Positions 45,625 through 56,711 of a DNA stretch of 64,000 nucleotides are shown piece by piece. Origin of the DNA: Okeania hirsuta. Its GTDB lineage: Bacteria > Cyanobacteriota > Cyanobacteriia > Cyanobacteriales > Microcoleaceae. The stretch's first letter is position 1, and each line of letters starts with the position of its first letter. The notes under the pieces were generated by a model, which had not been told where the DNA came from, did no database searches, and was given only the letters and a program-made list of their open reading frames with translations. The position numbers were made by a program, and so were the translations under genes. The stretch spans positions 1 through 64,000 of the forward strand of contig NZ_RCBY01000012.1 of NCBI RefSeq assembly GCF_003838195.1, written 5' to 3'.

Positions 45625-46239
45625 TCAATTAATTTTACAGGAATTAAGGCGAGCTAAAAAGTATACTGCTAGTTTAGCCCCATAAGGAGAATCCCACCAA
45701 GCAACAGGAAAACAACCTTTAGGTGCTTCTAGACTAAAATTAAGGTTTTCATAAGGTATCCATTTATTGTTTAACTGCAATCCCAGTCGTTCACAAGTCT
45801 TATTCAAAAGTTTCATATCTATATTAGAAATATCATAAGTTCCTCCCATACTTTCATAAATTTTCTTTTGTATACTAAAGCCAAAATGACCTTTACTATA
45901 ATTCGTCCAGAGCTGATCTATTAAATTTATTACGCTACATGGAAATTTGATAACATCATCAGGAGTCAGTTTTTCTTTGTCAGTTTGACCAGATATTTCT
46001 AACATGACTTTTGCAGTTTCTTGGTCTGCTTCTTTCCATTTTCCTGCGGATAGTAAATCTCTCAATTTGCCATAGCGGTAAATATCAGAAATTAACATTA
46101 GTGCTTGGTCTAATTTTTCTTCTAGTCGAGCCACTCTTTCTGATAATTCTAACTCTCTTGAATTTTGTTGTGATGAGAAAGATTCATCAGAGGAAATAGT
46201 AGATTTATTTATCTCTTTATATTCTATTTCGTTAGACAT
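45625..46239 (-). CDS. GUN4 domain protein
   Basis: 204 residues. Residues 30-55 form a coiled coil (LELSERVARLEEKLDQALML), followed by the GUN4 fold: YGKLRDLLSAGKWKEADQET, FPCSVINLIDQLWTNYSKGH, FGFSIQKKIYESMGG, CERLGLQLNNKWIPYENLNF, APKGCFPVAWWDSP. GUN4 domains bind tetrapyrroles; the chlorophyll-pathway GUN4 has a related but different N-terminus, so this may be a regulatory paralogue. GGAGT lies just before the ATG. Confidence 0.88.
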   Translation of the reverse strand: MSNEIEYKEINKSTISSDESFSSQQNSRELELSERVARLEEKLDQALMLISDIYRYGKLRDLLSAGKWKEADQETAKVMLEISGQTDKEKLTPDDVIKFPCSVINLIDQLWTNYSKGHFGFSIQKKIYESMGGTYDISNIDMKLLNKTCERLGLQLNNKWIPYENLNFSLEAPKGCFPVAWWDSPYGAKLAVYFLARLNSCKIN

Positions 46240-46368
46240 AATTACTCCAAAAATTTTGCTCTAAACTATTTTTTTAGTATGTAGTAGTTCCTGGTTAGGG
46301 AAAAGTGGTAATAGTTTCTGACTTTATGATTTACAGTGTTGAGTTTCTGACAAATTCTGTACAGATTT

Positions 46369-47301
46369 TTATAGTTGATTCTGCTCTAGAATTGATTTAC
46401 TAATTACTTCACTAATAACTAGATTACCTTCAGGACTTAAATGAATATGGTCTCGATATAAACTATCTGGTTCTGAGACAGATTTAAAGATAGGTCGTAA
46501 ATCTAGATATAAAATATTCTCTGCCTGAGTAAATTTTTCTAAACGTTTACGAGTTTTAATTTCATAATCACGGGGTCCAGGTTCACCTACTTCCCGTAGT
46601 AAAGGAGTCATTGCTAGAATGAATTTAGCATTGTTTAAATTAGCCAATTCATAAATTTTTTTAATTGCTACTAAATTAAAACCAACCCGGTCGCCTTCTT
46701 CTTTAATTTCAGGAACTTTTGGAGCCTTAAAAAAATAACGATTTATCAATTCTGCAATAGCTGAAGGAGGTTTTTTATCTGGATAATTCCGGTCTACTCC
46801 TACCACTGATGAACTAGGTGCTTTGGCAAATAAATCATCGGTATTAATTAGTAATATTACTATTTGAGAATTAAACAAACCGAACTTTTCTAAATAAGCC
46901 AATTCATTTCTCGGACCCCAAGAATTAGCTGAAGCATTAAGAACTTCAACAATTTTATCTTTACCTAATTTTTCACTTAAAGAATTCTCTATAATTGCGG
47001 AAACTGTGTTATTTTGGTCAGTCCACCAATTACCATTAGCTACAGAATCTCCTACGAGAAATATTCTCAATGTATTATTTTCTTTTGACTCTTCTATTGG
47101 TTTTGACCGCATAGAATACTGATTGATTTTGATGCGATTTCCAAAGCGACTAACATTTTGATTTGGTGTTAAGAGATAACCAATTTGATTATCTGCAATA
47201 TAAGTTAGAGGATTACCAAAACCCACTATAACTCGGAGTCCTATTTCCAAGATCCCCAATAACCCAAGTATAAGTGCTGAAATTATAAGTAGAATTTTCA
47301 C
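46369..47301 (-). CDS. SGNH/GDSL hydrolase family protein
   Basis: 310 residues with an N-terminal membrane anchor (LLIISALILGLLGILEIGLR). The SGNH signature is seen as IFLVGDSVANGNWW (nucleophile serine), ANSWGPRNELAY (Gly/Asn block), VILLINTDDLF and DHIHLSPEGN (catalytic Asp-x-x-His). Acts on the outer side of the membrane; could be an esterase or an O-acyl transfer-related enzyme. Stands alone. Confidence 0.85.
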   Translation of the reverse strand: MKILLIISALILGLLGILEIGLRVIVGFGNPLTYIADNQIGYLLTPNQNVSRFGNRIKINQYSMRSKPIEESKENNTLRIFLVGDSVANGNWWTDQNNTVSAIIENSLSEKLGKDKIVEVLNASANSWGPRNELAYLEKFGLFNSQIVILLINTDDLFAKAPSSSVVGVDRNYPDKKPPSAIAELINRYFFKAPKVPEIKEEGDRVGFNLVAIKKIYELANLNNAKFILAMTPLLREVGEPGPRDYEIKTRKRLEKFTQAENILYLDLRPIFKSVSEPDSLYRDHIHLSPEGNLVISEVISKSILEQNQL

Positions 47302-48463
47302 TAATCTAAATTAAATTAATTAATCAATTTGATTTTCAATGATTTAGTCTGTAGTCTTGAGGCTAATAAATATTTTTTTTAAAGAGCTAATTTATCAAGT
47401 GAGTTTAAACCTATTTCTAGTAAGGTTTGTAGAAAATTATGCCTCCAAAGGCATATTATAGTGCAAAATCCTTACACTGTAAAGCATTTATCATCTTAAT
47501 ATTTACCAGATAAATCAGAGCTGATAAATTACATACATTATTATTTACTAATTATAAATATTTTAACTCAATAAATAATGAATAAAATCAAGTAAAAATT
47601 GCTTAAATTTCTGCTAATAAAATCTCCTATAAGTTCCAAAATCCACAAAAATTACAACTAAAATTAAATTTATTATGGATATAGCAATCACCGAATCAGA
47701 TGTGAGAATTTAGATATTCCTTAAAAGGATACAATATAGCATTTATCTTATTCTTATGTATTCATTTTTTTCTTCTTCTCTGCTCCCATAACCGGTGTTT
47801 CCTGTTCCCTAAAAGTATTCAATATCTCACCACTTAAATCATATTGCTATATCTATCTTTCCCATATTGAATAAATTATAGCTCACAATGCCTCATCAAA
47901 ATAACCCTCAAATCTAAGCATTTAATTTATTAAAACTCTCATAGCTAAATCACAGATTATAGCGGGAGTCATCTTAGCAATTTTTGACTGTTGATAGTAT
48001 TTAATCAGATTTCAAGTATAAACATCATCAATACTAAAAAATCATACATAAAAATCAAATTTTTATGGTACTTATGCAAAAAAACTATATTGCCAGATTA
48101 TTCATAATGTTAACAACTGAAAAATTCGTAAGTTCTCTTTAAGTTAGTAAGTGGACATAAATAAACGCTAAAACAAAGAATCTGAAAATGAAGCGAGAAG
48201 GCACATTTTTATCTTATTTTCACCCTAACCCCCAGCCCCTAAAACCTATCCTCTAAGTTCTGTAAAATTAGCCTACCAAACCACCCTACAAATACTCATA
48301 CATACCTTCCAGAGATACCATTGCAGATAAAGCTTTAAAATGATGATGACCAAAAATTGACAATATAGTAGCAGAGTCTAGATAATAGATATATTCTAGG
48401 CCATAATTTCTCATGTAAATTCTGTTATGTTATTGCCAAATAACCGTGGTTTCAGGTAAACCC
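47302..48463. other. Long AT-rich gap, no gene
   Basis: About 1160 bases. I see short inverted phrases (CCTCCAAAGGCATATTATAG; TATCTTATTC... near 47740) and no open frame with family signal. The last 150 bases precede btpA and should hold its promoter. Confidence 0.4.
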
Positions 48464-49333
48464 GTGGACTTAAAGCAAATATTTAAAACCAGACATCCAA
48501 TCATTGGGGTAGTACATTTACAGCCTCTGCCAACCTCACCCCGTTGGGGAGGCGACCTCCAAGCTATTATTAGTAGAGCAGAAAGAGAAGCCACAGCCCT
48601 TGCATCAGGTGGTGTAGATGGCATTATCGTAGAAAACTTTTTTGATGCTCCTTTTGTCAAAGACCAAGTTGACCCGGCCGTAGTTAGTGCCATGACATTA
48701 TTAGTACAAAAGATTATGAACTTGGTTTCCCTACCAATTGGAATCAACGTTTTGCGTAATGATGGCCAAAGTGCGATGGCGATCGCTTCCTGTGTGCAGG
48801 CCCAATTTATTCGTGTTAATGTCCTAACTGGAGTTATGTCTACGGATCAAGGGTTAATTGAAGGAAAAGCACATCAACTTTTACGCTATCGTCGAGAATT
48901 GGGTAGTGATGTCAAAATCTTTGCAGATGTTCTAGTCAAACACGCCCAACCATTGGGTGAACCCAATTTAACTACAGTTGTCCAAGAAACAATTGAACGT
49001 GGTCTAGCTGATGGAATAATTCTCTCCGGTTGGACTACTGGAAGTCCCCCTACCTTGGAAGATTTAAAATTAGCTAGTGCAGCAGCATCAGATACACCTA
49101 TATTTATCGGCAGTGGCGCTAACTGGAACAATATTTCTACCTTGATGCCAGCTGTAGATGGTGTTATTGTATCTAGCTCGCTGAAGCGACATGGCCAAAT
49201 AGACCAACCGATAGATCCTATTCGCGTGAGTCAGTTTGTGGAAGCTACTCAGCGAAGTTTATCGAATCAGAGACAAGATAATGAAAATTGGCAAAAAGAA
49301 ACTAAAAATTGGCCTTCTCCTCTAAAAAATTAG
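48464..49333 (+). CDS. btpA: Photosystem I biogenesis protein BtpA
   Basis: BtpA is a thylakoid-associated TIM-barrel-like protein needed for stable photosystem I in cyanobacteria. I place the start at the GTG at 48464 (VDLKQIFKTRHPIIGVVHLQ), with AGG 7 bases upstream; a GTG at 48446 is also in frame. Family segments: LPTSPRWGGDLQAIISRAER, GGVDGIIVENFFDAPFVKDQ, PIGINVLRNDG, IRVNVLTGVMSTDQGLIEGK, DGIILSGWTTGSPP and PIFIGSGANWNN. It ends with a charged tail. A HIP1-centred palindrome follows. Confidence 0.93.
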   Translation: MDLKQIFKTRHPIIGVVHLQPLPTSPRWGGDLQAIISRAEREATALASGGVDGIIVENFFDAPFVKDQVDPAVVSAMTLLVQKIMNLVSLPIGINVLRNDGQSAMAIASCVQAQFIRVNVLTGVMSTDQGLIEGKAHQLLRYRRELGSDVKIFADVLVKHAQPLGEPNLTTVVQETIERGLADGIILSGWTTGSPPTLEDLKLASAAASDTPIFIGSGANWNNISTLMPAVDGVIVSSSLKRHGQIDQPIDPIRVSQFVEATQRSLSNQRQDNENWQKETKNWPSPLKN

Positions 49334-49407
49334 GAATCAAAAATATAAATGTAAATTATGGTTCACCGAAACTCTAACCTATGGATTAAAGCAGTGGTCA
49401 AGTGAAG

Positions 49408-49431
49408 TTATGGTGGCGATCGCCACCATAA
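49408..49431. other. 24-bp perfect palindrome centred on HIP1
   Basis: TTATGGTGGCGATCGCCACCATAA, written in two halves TTATGGTGGCGA and TCGCCACCATAA. 75 bases after btpA. It could fold as a 3' hairpin but lacks a T run. Confidence 0.5.
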
Positions 49432-49784
49432 GTGTACTAAAGAGTCTATGACACTATAATTAAATTATCAGTCATCTCTTACAAATTATCAGTTAAAAGT
49501 TAATATTTTTAACTTTGTGCCTTTGTGTGGGTGACAAGAGAAGGAGCGAAAACATTAGCCACATCATATACTTGATGATTTATTAAATATGTACCACAAT
49601 AGTTGGCCTTAATGATCATGATTCAGAAGTCTTAATTAGTCTCTATACTGAAATATTTGGTGTGCTCAACCTATGGAGTTTTTTGACCTATATTTATATT
49701 GATATTTAATGATGATAAAGATTTACCTTTTGCCGTGAATCTAGACACTAATAAAATGTTCCGACTTAATGTAGTTAAGATGTG

Positions 49785-50989
<1,205 letters not shown>

Positions 50990-51492
50990 GAGCTGATTTG
51001 TAAACTTAGCTAAAATCTTTATGTAATCTAACTTTCAGGGATTTCGGCATCTTGGGCTATAACTCCCAAAACCCTTGTCTTCCAAGGAATTCAGCCTCTT
51101 AATATTTACTTGATAAATCAGCTCTAATATTACCTCTTTTTCATTTAAATACTAAATAGCTATCTATAGGGTTAATCTACTATGTTTATTTCTGGTCGTG
51201 ATTAAAACTTTAGGGTTAATTAAGTTTAATAATTCATGTCGTAATTTTTTCAATTTATCTCTAAAACGCATCGATAATATCAGTTAGTCTGAAAACAATA
51301 AATTTAAGAACTAATCGCTGAGGTTAATAAGTATATCAGGCATTTTATCAAAACTAATATTAGTTTACCGAAAAATTAATAATTTCAGCTTTGAAGTCTA
51401 TCCTTTTAAATTTTAAGGAGAAAAGTCATTGATATTTCTTTTTAAGAAGAGATAACTGTTAATTGTTAATTATTAATTGTTGAATGTGAAAA
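50990..51492. other. Gap with dispersed repeat pieces
   Basis: AT-rich; contains GTTTACCGAAAAATTAATAA and TTTAAGAAGAGATAACTGTT fragments of the CCGAATAATTAAGG family and ends in AATTGTTAATTATTAATTGTT. No gene. Confidence 0.4.
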
Positions 51493-51702
51493 CTAAACTC
51501 TAGAAACTTGAAGCAATTGACATACTCCTGATGTTACCCATAGCTCAACTCCTTGGGGATCTTCAATTCGCATTTGGAATCGCTGTTTGTATAGCAGATG
51601 ATCAGCGAACCCTGTGTTTTTATTATAAGCATGATTATCTATCCTATCTACTTCAGTAATGATTTTGCTGTATAATTGTAGGACATTATGTATCACCTTC
51701 AA
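51493..51702 (-). CDS. Hypothetical protein, 69 aa
   Basis: Not recognised. MKVIHNVLQLYSKIITEVDR, then KQRFQMRIEDPQGVELWVTS. The second half looks like a folded fragment, so this may be a small protein or a relic of a larger one. Repeats border its 3' end. Confidence 0.35.
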   Translation of the reverse strand: MKVIHNVLQLYSKIITEVDRIDNHAYNKNTGFADHLLYKQRFQMRIEDPQGVELWVTSGVCQLLQVSRV

Positions 51703-51922
51703 CTTAATAAGAAGCTTAAATTAGATATAAATTCACCTAATTTAAACTTCTTTGATTTCCCAACACCGACACAAGTAGAATAAATACGGTTTTAACCCGT
51801 AGAGTTTCTAATACTTAACTTCAACAATCAATTGGTAATTCCCAAGATTTTATTAAGTACTCAAGTATTAAATAGCAGCATTGAAAATTGACTAATATCT
51901 GAAAGTTTAATTTATGCCAATC

Positions 51923-52351
51923 TTAGTCGTATGAACCAGTATTCAATCTATAGTCACCTTCAATATATACATCAGCAGGTGGAGTCACTGTAAAATTTTC
52001 AAGGTTAGCTTGTAAAAGCTTTTTCTGTCTTTCAGTTAGATCGGGAATTTCTAGTACATCCTCTACTTTTTTGTAAGGAGCATTATCTACTATCTTCGCA
52101 GCTATAGTTGGGAACATTCCCCGGTATTTCCGAAAGCTTCGTAAAGGACTATTGTTAAGATCGAGCTTCTCTCCAATCTCTCCTAATTTTCTGTCTGCCT
52201 TGTTAACTCTTCCAGATTCTACTGCTAGAATTGACGTTGAAGGCCATACAGTTAAACTTAAGTTACCTGCATAAGCTTGATGGTATGGCATTAATCCTAC
52301 ACAACCTAGACATAACCCTAATATTGCTAGCAGTAAGCCTATTTGTTTCAT
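51923..52351 (-). CDS. psbU: Photosystem II extrinsic protein PsbU
   Basis: PsbU is the 12-kDa lumenal subunit that stabilises the oxygen-evolving complex. I use the ATG at 52351 (MKQIGLLLAILGLCLG), with AGGAG 9 bases upstream; an ATG six codons earlier overlaps that ribosome site. A Sec signal peptide ends near AYA. The mature part is a double helix-hairpin-helix: LRSFRKYRGMFPTIAAKIVD, YKKVEDVLEIPDLTERQKKL, ending FTVTPPADVYIEGDYRLNTG. Expressed alone. Confidence 0.93.
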   Translation of the reverse strand: MKQIGLLLAILGLCLGCVGLMPYHQAYAGNLSLTVWPSTSILAVESGRVNKADRKLGEIGEKLDLNNSPLRSFRKYRGMFPTIAAKIVDNAPYKKVEDVLEIPDLTERQKKLLQANLENFTVTPPADVYIEGDYRLNTGSYD

Positions 52352-52369
52352 TATTCTATTTCTCCTCAT

Positions 52370-52873
52370 CTTTATTGATATACACAGTTTTTTAAGTACC
52401 TAACGGTAAAAATTAAACTGTAGAAATTTAAACAGTTTACTTAATTGTTAGTGGGTTAATCAAGTAACGACTGCATGATACAGTTTACTATTCTCCAGAC
52501 TCAGAAAGTCTATGAAAATAATTTTTCTACTTGTCGGTTTCCACTGCTTAAACGTCTCGCAAATTATCTCTTCCTTCCTCTAATCCTATAGAAACTTTGG
52601 GAGATATGTTTTTGTCCAACAAGACAAATTTAGTCATAGACTATTAAGCCATATTCACTATACCTTATCAGGTTCTACAGCTTAAACTAACCTTTTTTTT
52701 GACACTCCCGCCGTTAAATCAAAGATTATAACGGGGTATTCTTGTTTTGCTGACGCAACGCTACGCATTTAATGTCGCGGAGCGAAACACAGATTCTCGG
52801 AGTAGGTAACAAATCAAACAAGTTGAGTGGTACTCCCGCTACTACCATCTCCACAAACTTTCTTGCTCCGTCT
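52370..52873. other. Gap upstream of psbU, with IS605-like debris
   Basis: The part next to psbU should hold its promoter. From 52690 on, GCTGACGCAACGCTACGCAT, GGAGCGAAACACAGATTCTC and CTCCCGC(T)ACTAC resemble the non-coding end of IS200/IS605 elements. No gene. Confidence 0.35.
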
Positions 52874-53068
52874 TTACGCATCAGAAACCGTTGACTCGCA
52901 AGCGGTGCGCTTTTCTTTGACAGTGCGCCCTACAGTTATTAACCCTCTATTTTCAATTACTTTTGCAGCAGCTAAATCACCATTGTTATAGAAGGTTGAG
53001 TGTACCATACAGCTACTTTTGCTTTTTCTCTCAGTTATCTTATCATGCTGTATTGAAGTTAATTCCAA
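52874..53068 (-). pseudogene. TnpB (IS200/IS605 family) C-terminal relic
   Basis: The minus-strand frame contains YNNGDLAAAKVIENRGLITV and GRTVKEKRTACESTVSDA, which resemble the RuvC-III region (D of NNGD for the usual N.D.NAA) and tail of cyanobacterial TnpB/OrfB proteins. Upstream residues (ERKSKSSCMVHSTFY) do not give the zinc-finger region. Only the end of the gene remains. Confidence 0.5.
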
Positions 53069-53355
53069 GCCTTTTGATGTTAACGATCAGCTAATATGTC
53101 CCATCGTCAGAAGTCTCATGGGATATTAAACTATAGCAATGTGCGCTGGCATATTTACAAATCACAGGAGGTGTCCAATAGCTAAAAGTCTTATATTATC
53201 AGCTTTTTATTCCCCCTTCCGGAGCTGTTGCTTTCCGGAGCTGTTGCCTGCGCACAGCGCTATACAAAGTTTTTTCTTGAGTTTATACACTTGGCACATC
53301 TACAATCTAAGCTTTTGCTTGACAGATCGTAACTAAGTAAGTTGGTATAAATAAA

Positions 53356-54499
53356 CCAAACTATGTAAAGATAAGTAAATATGAATAATATATCTATAAT
53401 GAGTGAGGAAATTTACACATGGGGGCTCGTTTAAGGGTATTTCTCACTCCTGAGCAAGACCAAAGTCTGCTGAAGTTGAGAACAGCGGATGTACCACAGA
53501 AAGTCAAAGACCGGGCAGAAGTGATTAGATTAAATGCACATGGGTGGTATGTAGAAAAAATAGCAGCTCATTTTCATTGGGCTAAACAAACAGTCACAGA
53601 GGTTTGACACAAATGGCAAAAATTAGGCGTAAAAGGGCTTTGGGACTCCCAAGGTCGGGGTTGAAAACGGAGGTGGACTGAAGGTGATATGGAATTTTTG
53701 GAACAATGCCTCACCCAGGAGCCACGCACATACAACAGTCATCAGTTAGCAGAGAAATTAGAAAGCGATCGCGCAATTAAATTGAGTCCTGATAGATTAA
53801 GTCGGATACTCAAAAAAAGGGGGTCATTTGGAAGCGGGCCAGAAAAAGTCATAAATACAAACAAGATCCAAGAGTCAAACAAATAAAGCAAGCGGACTTA
53901 GATATGCTGCAATTGGCTGCGGCCACAGGAGAAATAGACCTCAAGTACTTAGACGAGTCTGGGTTTTGTATGTGGAGTGAACCAAGTTATACCTACTACT
54001 TTAAAGGGGAACAAAAACGCCTAGAGCAAACAAAACGTCGTGGTCGTAGACTAAGCATTATTGGCTTTCTTCAACCTTTAATCAGTTTTGTTTACGGTTT
54101 AGTCATAGGGGGTGTTGACCGCAACTCTGACATCAAAATCATGGAACATGAAGCTGAAGAAACTTCAAAAACTGGGCGTATTAGGATAATTATTCAGGAT
54201 AACGGACCAATACATCGATGTCGAGAGGTACAGGAATTATGGTCAAAATGGGAAAGCCTGGGCTTGTATATATTCTTTTTACCTAAGTATTGCTCAGAAA
54301 TAAACCCAATTGAGCTGGAATGGAAGCATCTCAAAAAAGATGAATGATCAGCTCAAATGTTTGATGACGAGTTAGATCTTGCTTATGCAGTAATTGACGG
54401 TATTCAAGCTAGGGCAGAAAAAGAAAAGGGAAACTACAATACAGAACGTTTTAAATTTTACTCAAATCAAACTGCTTAAAATTTCTTTACATACTTTGG
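53356..54499 (+). mobile_element. IS630-like insertion sequence 2
   Basis: Left end CCAAACTATGTAAAGA, right end TCTTTACATACTTTGG, an inverted repeat with one mismatch. The span of 1144 bases encloses one transposase gene with several stops. Confidence 0.7.
53419..54480 (+). pseudogene. IS630 family transposase with in-frame TGA codons and a frameshift
   Basis: HTH part: MGARLRVFLTPEQDQSLLKL, DRAEVIRLNAHGWYVEKIAA, HFHWAKQTVTEV, then TGA (53605) where Trp is expected, a second TGA near 53662 where Arg is expected, and a frameshift in a G run near 53820. DDE part: IDLKYLDESGFCMW, IRIIIQDNGPIHR, SEINPIELEWKHL; TGA at 54345 and a last piece DDELDLAYAVIDGIQ to 54480. Inactive. Confidence 0.85.
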
Positions 54500-54577
54500 T
54501 TTTTTTTTCACCGACTTACTTATACGGATTGAAAAACCATGTAGTTACGATCTGTAAAAAGTTATAGTTGATTTGAT

Positions 54578-55591
54578 CTAAAACAAATTTTGATTTTTTG
54601 CAGAGAACAATTTTTTGCCCAAAAAAGTATTGAGATTATTAAAAGTACCACCATAAGTAATAGTTGAACTATCATAGCCTTTCAGATTTACTTGATACTG
54701 CTTAAATATTTGATGCACATTTTCTAAATCGCAAATATACTGATAAGTACCTTCTCCCAAAGCAATATCCATACCAATTTCTTTAGTAGATGATTCTAGG
54801 CGAAATGCTGCATTTACAGTATCTCCCAAAGCAGTATAATCCGAGCGTTCACTACTACCAGCATTACTCACCATTGCATAACCTGTATTTATTCCTGCTC
54901 CTACTCTTAAAGGAAACGGTAAAGGGTAGATTTTACTTAGTTCTCTTGTTACTTCATATAAATCTTTGAGAGCTTGAAAAATACGAATCATTTCTGCACT
55001 ACTAACTCCCTCAGCTCCATGAAACCAAACTGCCATAATCGCATCACCAATATATTTATCCACCCAACTTCCATTCTTCCTGATAATATCCCCTGCCTGC
55101 CGAAACCAACTACCAATAACTTCAGACAATACTCTCTCGTCCAGTTTTCTAGTCAGTACTGTAAAATCTCGGATATCCATTACCATCACTGATATTAGGC
55201 GACGAACATGCAAGGTAGCTGTAAAATCTTGAGAATCACCATCTATACCCGACTGTTTGTCCATTACTATGTCTGGACAATTAAATTGTAGTTCTGTTTG
55301 ACCAAATACTAAGCGATCAGAATCCTTTAAAATTACAGGAATACTCACACGACGACTATTTACAAAAGAACCATTACGACTGCCTAAGTCAATCAGATAA
55401 AAATCTCCTTTGTCCATCTGTTGTATCATGGCATGGTTGCGGGATATCCATCTATCAGTCAGGACAAAAGTGTTATCTCTACCTCTACCAATAGTCCAAC
55501 AATTATTTCCTACTAGAGGTAGGTAGCGATCGCCTGCTTCGGTACGAAGGATCATATGAGGAGGTTGCAAAGTCACGACAGTGGCACTCAT
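54578..55591 (-). CDS. FHA domain + class III adenylate/guanylate cyclase
   Basis: 337 residues. Residues 20-105 form an FHA phosphothreonine-binding domain (WTIGRGRDNTFVLTDRWISR, NHAMI, LIDLGSRNGSFVNSRRV). Residues 130-305 form the cyclase: VMVMDIRDFTVLTRKL and KYIGDAIMAVWFHG supply the two metal-binding Asp, GAGINTGYAMVSNAGS and SDYTALGDTVNAAFRLES the rest. The Lys in DKYIGD and the polar residue before ALGD favour ATP, so cAMP is the likely product. A soluble enzyme probably recruited to phosphoproteins. The gene next upstream on the strand is the DUF3120 membrane protein. Confidence 0.92.
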   Translation of the reverse strand: MSATVVTLQPPHMILRTEAGDRYLPLVGNNCWTIGRGRDNTFVLTDRWISRNHAMIQQMDKGDFYLIDLGSRNGSFVNSRRVSIPVILKDSDRLVFGQTELQFNCPDIVMDKQSGIDGDSQDFTATLHVRRLISVMVMDIRDFTVLTRKLDERVLSEVIGSWFRQAGDIIRKNGSWVDKYIGDAIMAVWFHGAEGVSSAEMIRIFQALKDLYEVTRELSKIYPLPFPLRVGAGINTGYAMVSNAGSSERSDYTALGDTVNAAFRLESSTKEIGMDIALGEGTYQYICDLENVHQIFKQYQVNLKGYDSSTITYGGTFNNLNTFLGKKLFSAKNQNLF

Positions 55592-55743
55592 GGTAACACA
55601 AGCTCTAAACTTGTGTGAATTCTCTTTTGGTCAGCATTAATATATCACTAATCAACTGATTGTCCCTAAAATAGCATAGGTTTCTAGAGGATTATTACCA
55701 ATTTCTTCTTCTACTGCACCCCCTCTGACTATATTACTTAGTA

Positions 55744-56472
55744 TTAGGCTAAACAAGCAGCTAATAGAAATAGACTGTCCACTAAAATTGTACTTAATAC
55801 TGCTGCTCCAAAGGTCCAAAAGTATAACTTGCTTGATTGCAAAGGTACAAGACCAAAAAGCAATAGAATTCCCACCAAAACAAATATCCAAATTATTCCC
55901 CAGGAAGTACGTACTTGAGTTAAAGCATCTTGGAATACTTCTAAGGCCATATCTGGTTCAACTATCATTAATCGTCGCCAATAAGGAATAAGACCAGTTA
56001 TGTAGAAGTATCCATCTGTAACTGCTGTACCTAGTAGAGAACCAAGGTAAAAACAGTTACCTATCATTTCTCTTTTGTGCGCCAAACACCATAAAGCAAA
56101 AGGTACACATATCGCCTCAACTGGTAAATGGAGGAGTGGTTCCTGTCGTAGCCAACCCCAGTATATTGATCCTGTGAACCAACTCCAAGTAAATCCCAAT
56201 AATAGATCGCCCCATATATGGGTATCTCTATCTTTAAGTAGTTTTAAACTTAGCCATAACCAAAAGCCTGTCATAGCCAAACTTAACCAAGGTAGTTGAC
56301 GTACCATTGGAGCTTGAAAAAAGACTGGCACTGACACTAGAAATATGGCAGTACAAAACACAGCCCATTTTTGGCTGATTCTAATTTTTTCAGCAACGCC
56401 GAAAAATAAATTTGTCCCAAATTTTTCTGGGTAAAGCATTGTGACTTTAGCAAACAAAGTATTATTCAACAA
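55744..56472 (-). CDS. DUF3120 membrane protein
   Basis: 242 residues, about six membrane helices (WAVFCTAIFLVSVPVFFQAP, WLSLAMTGFWLWLSLKLL, LLGFTWSWFTGSIYWGWLR, FYLGSLLGTAVTDGYFYITG, WGIIWIFVLVGILLLFGLV). WGWLRQEPLLHLPVEAICVP and DALTQVRTSWG are typical of the cyanobacterial and plastid-lineage DUF3120 family, whose function is unknown. The ATG at 56472 or the one at 56439 could be the start. Confidence 0.85.
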   Translation of the reverse strand: MLNNTLFAKVTMLYPEKFGTNLFFGVAEKIRISQKWAVFCTAIFLVSVPVFFQAPMVRQLPWLSLAMTGFWLWLSLKLLKDRDTHIWGDLLLGFTWSWFTGSIYWGWLRQEPLLHLPVEAICVPFALWCLAHKREMIGNCFYLGSLLGTAVTDGYFYITGLIPYWRRLMIVEPDMALEVFQDALTQVRTSWGIIWIFVLVGILLLFGLVPLQSSKLYFWTFGAAVLSTILVDSLFLLAACLA

Positions 56473-56711
56473 GATATTTTTAATATTTTTTACTTAAGTT
56501 TATCTAATTTAACATATCACATTTATTATCCCCTCCAGGGGCATCTTTGATAATAACAGGTATTTTATCCCCTCCTAGGGGATTTTTTAGGAAGAGTTAA
56601 TAATAAACAAAAATCCTATGAAATAAAGAGTTTCCACTCCTCAAAACTCAAAAAAGTGGTGATACTTCTGATGCTATAATCGATTAATAGTTCTACTTCA
56701 AACCCTACTTA

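Noticed and set aside
53139-53336. 65-codon frame before IS630-like element 2
   Set aside because: Contains GGAGCTGTTGC tandem phrases, lacks a ribosome site and shows no family features.
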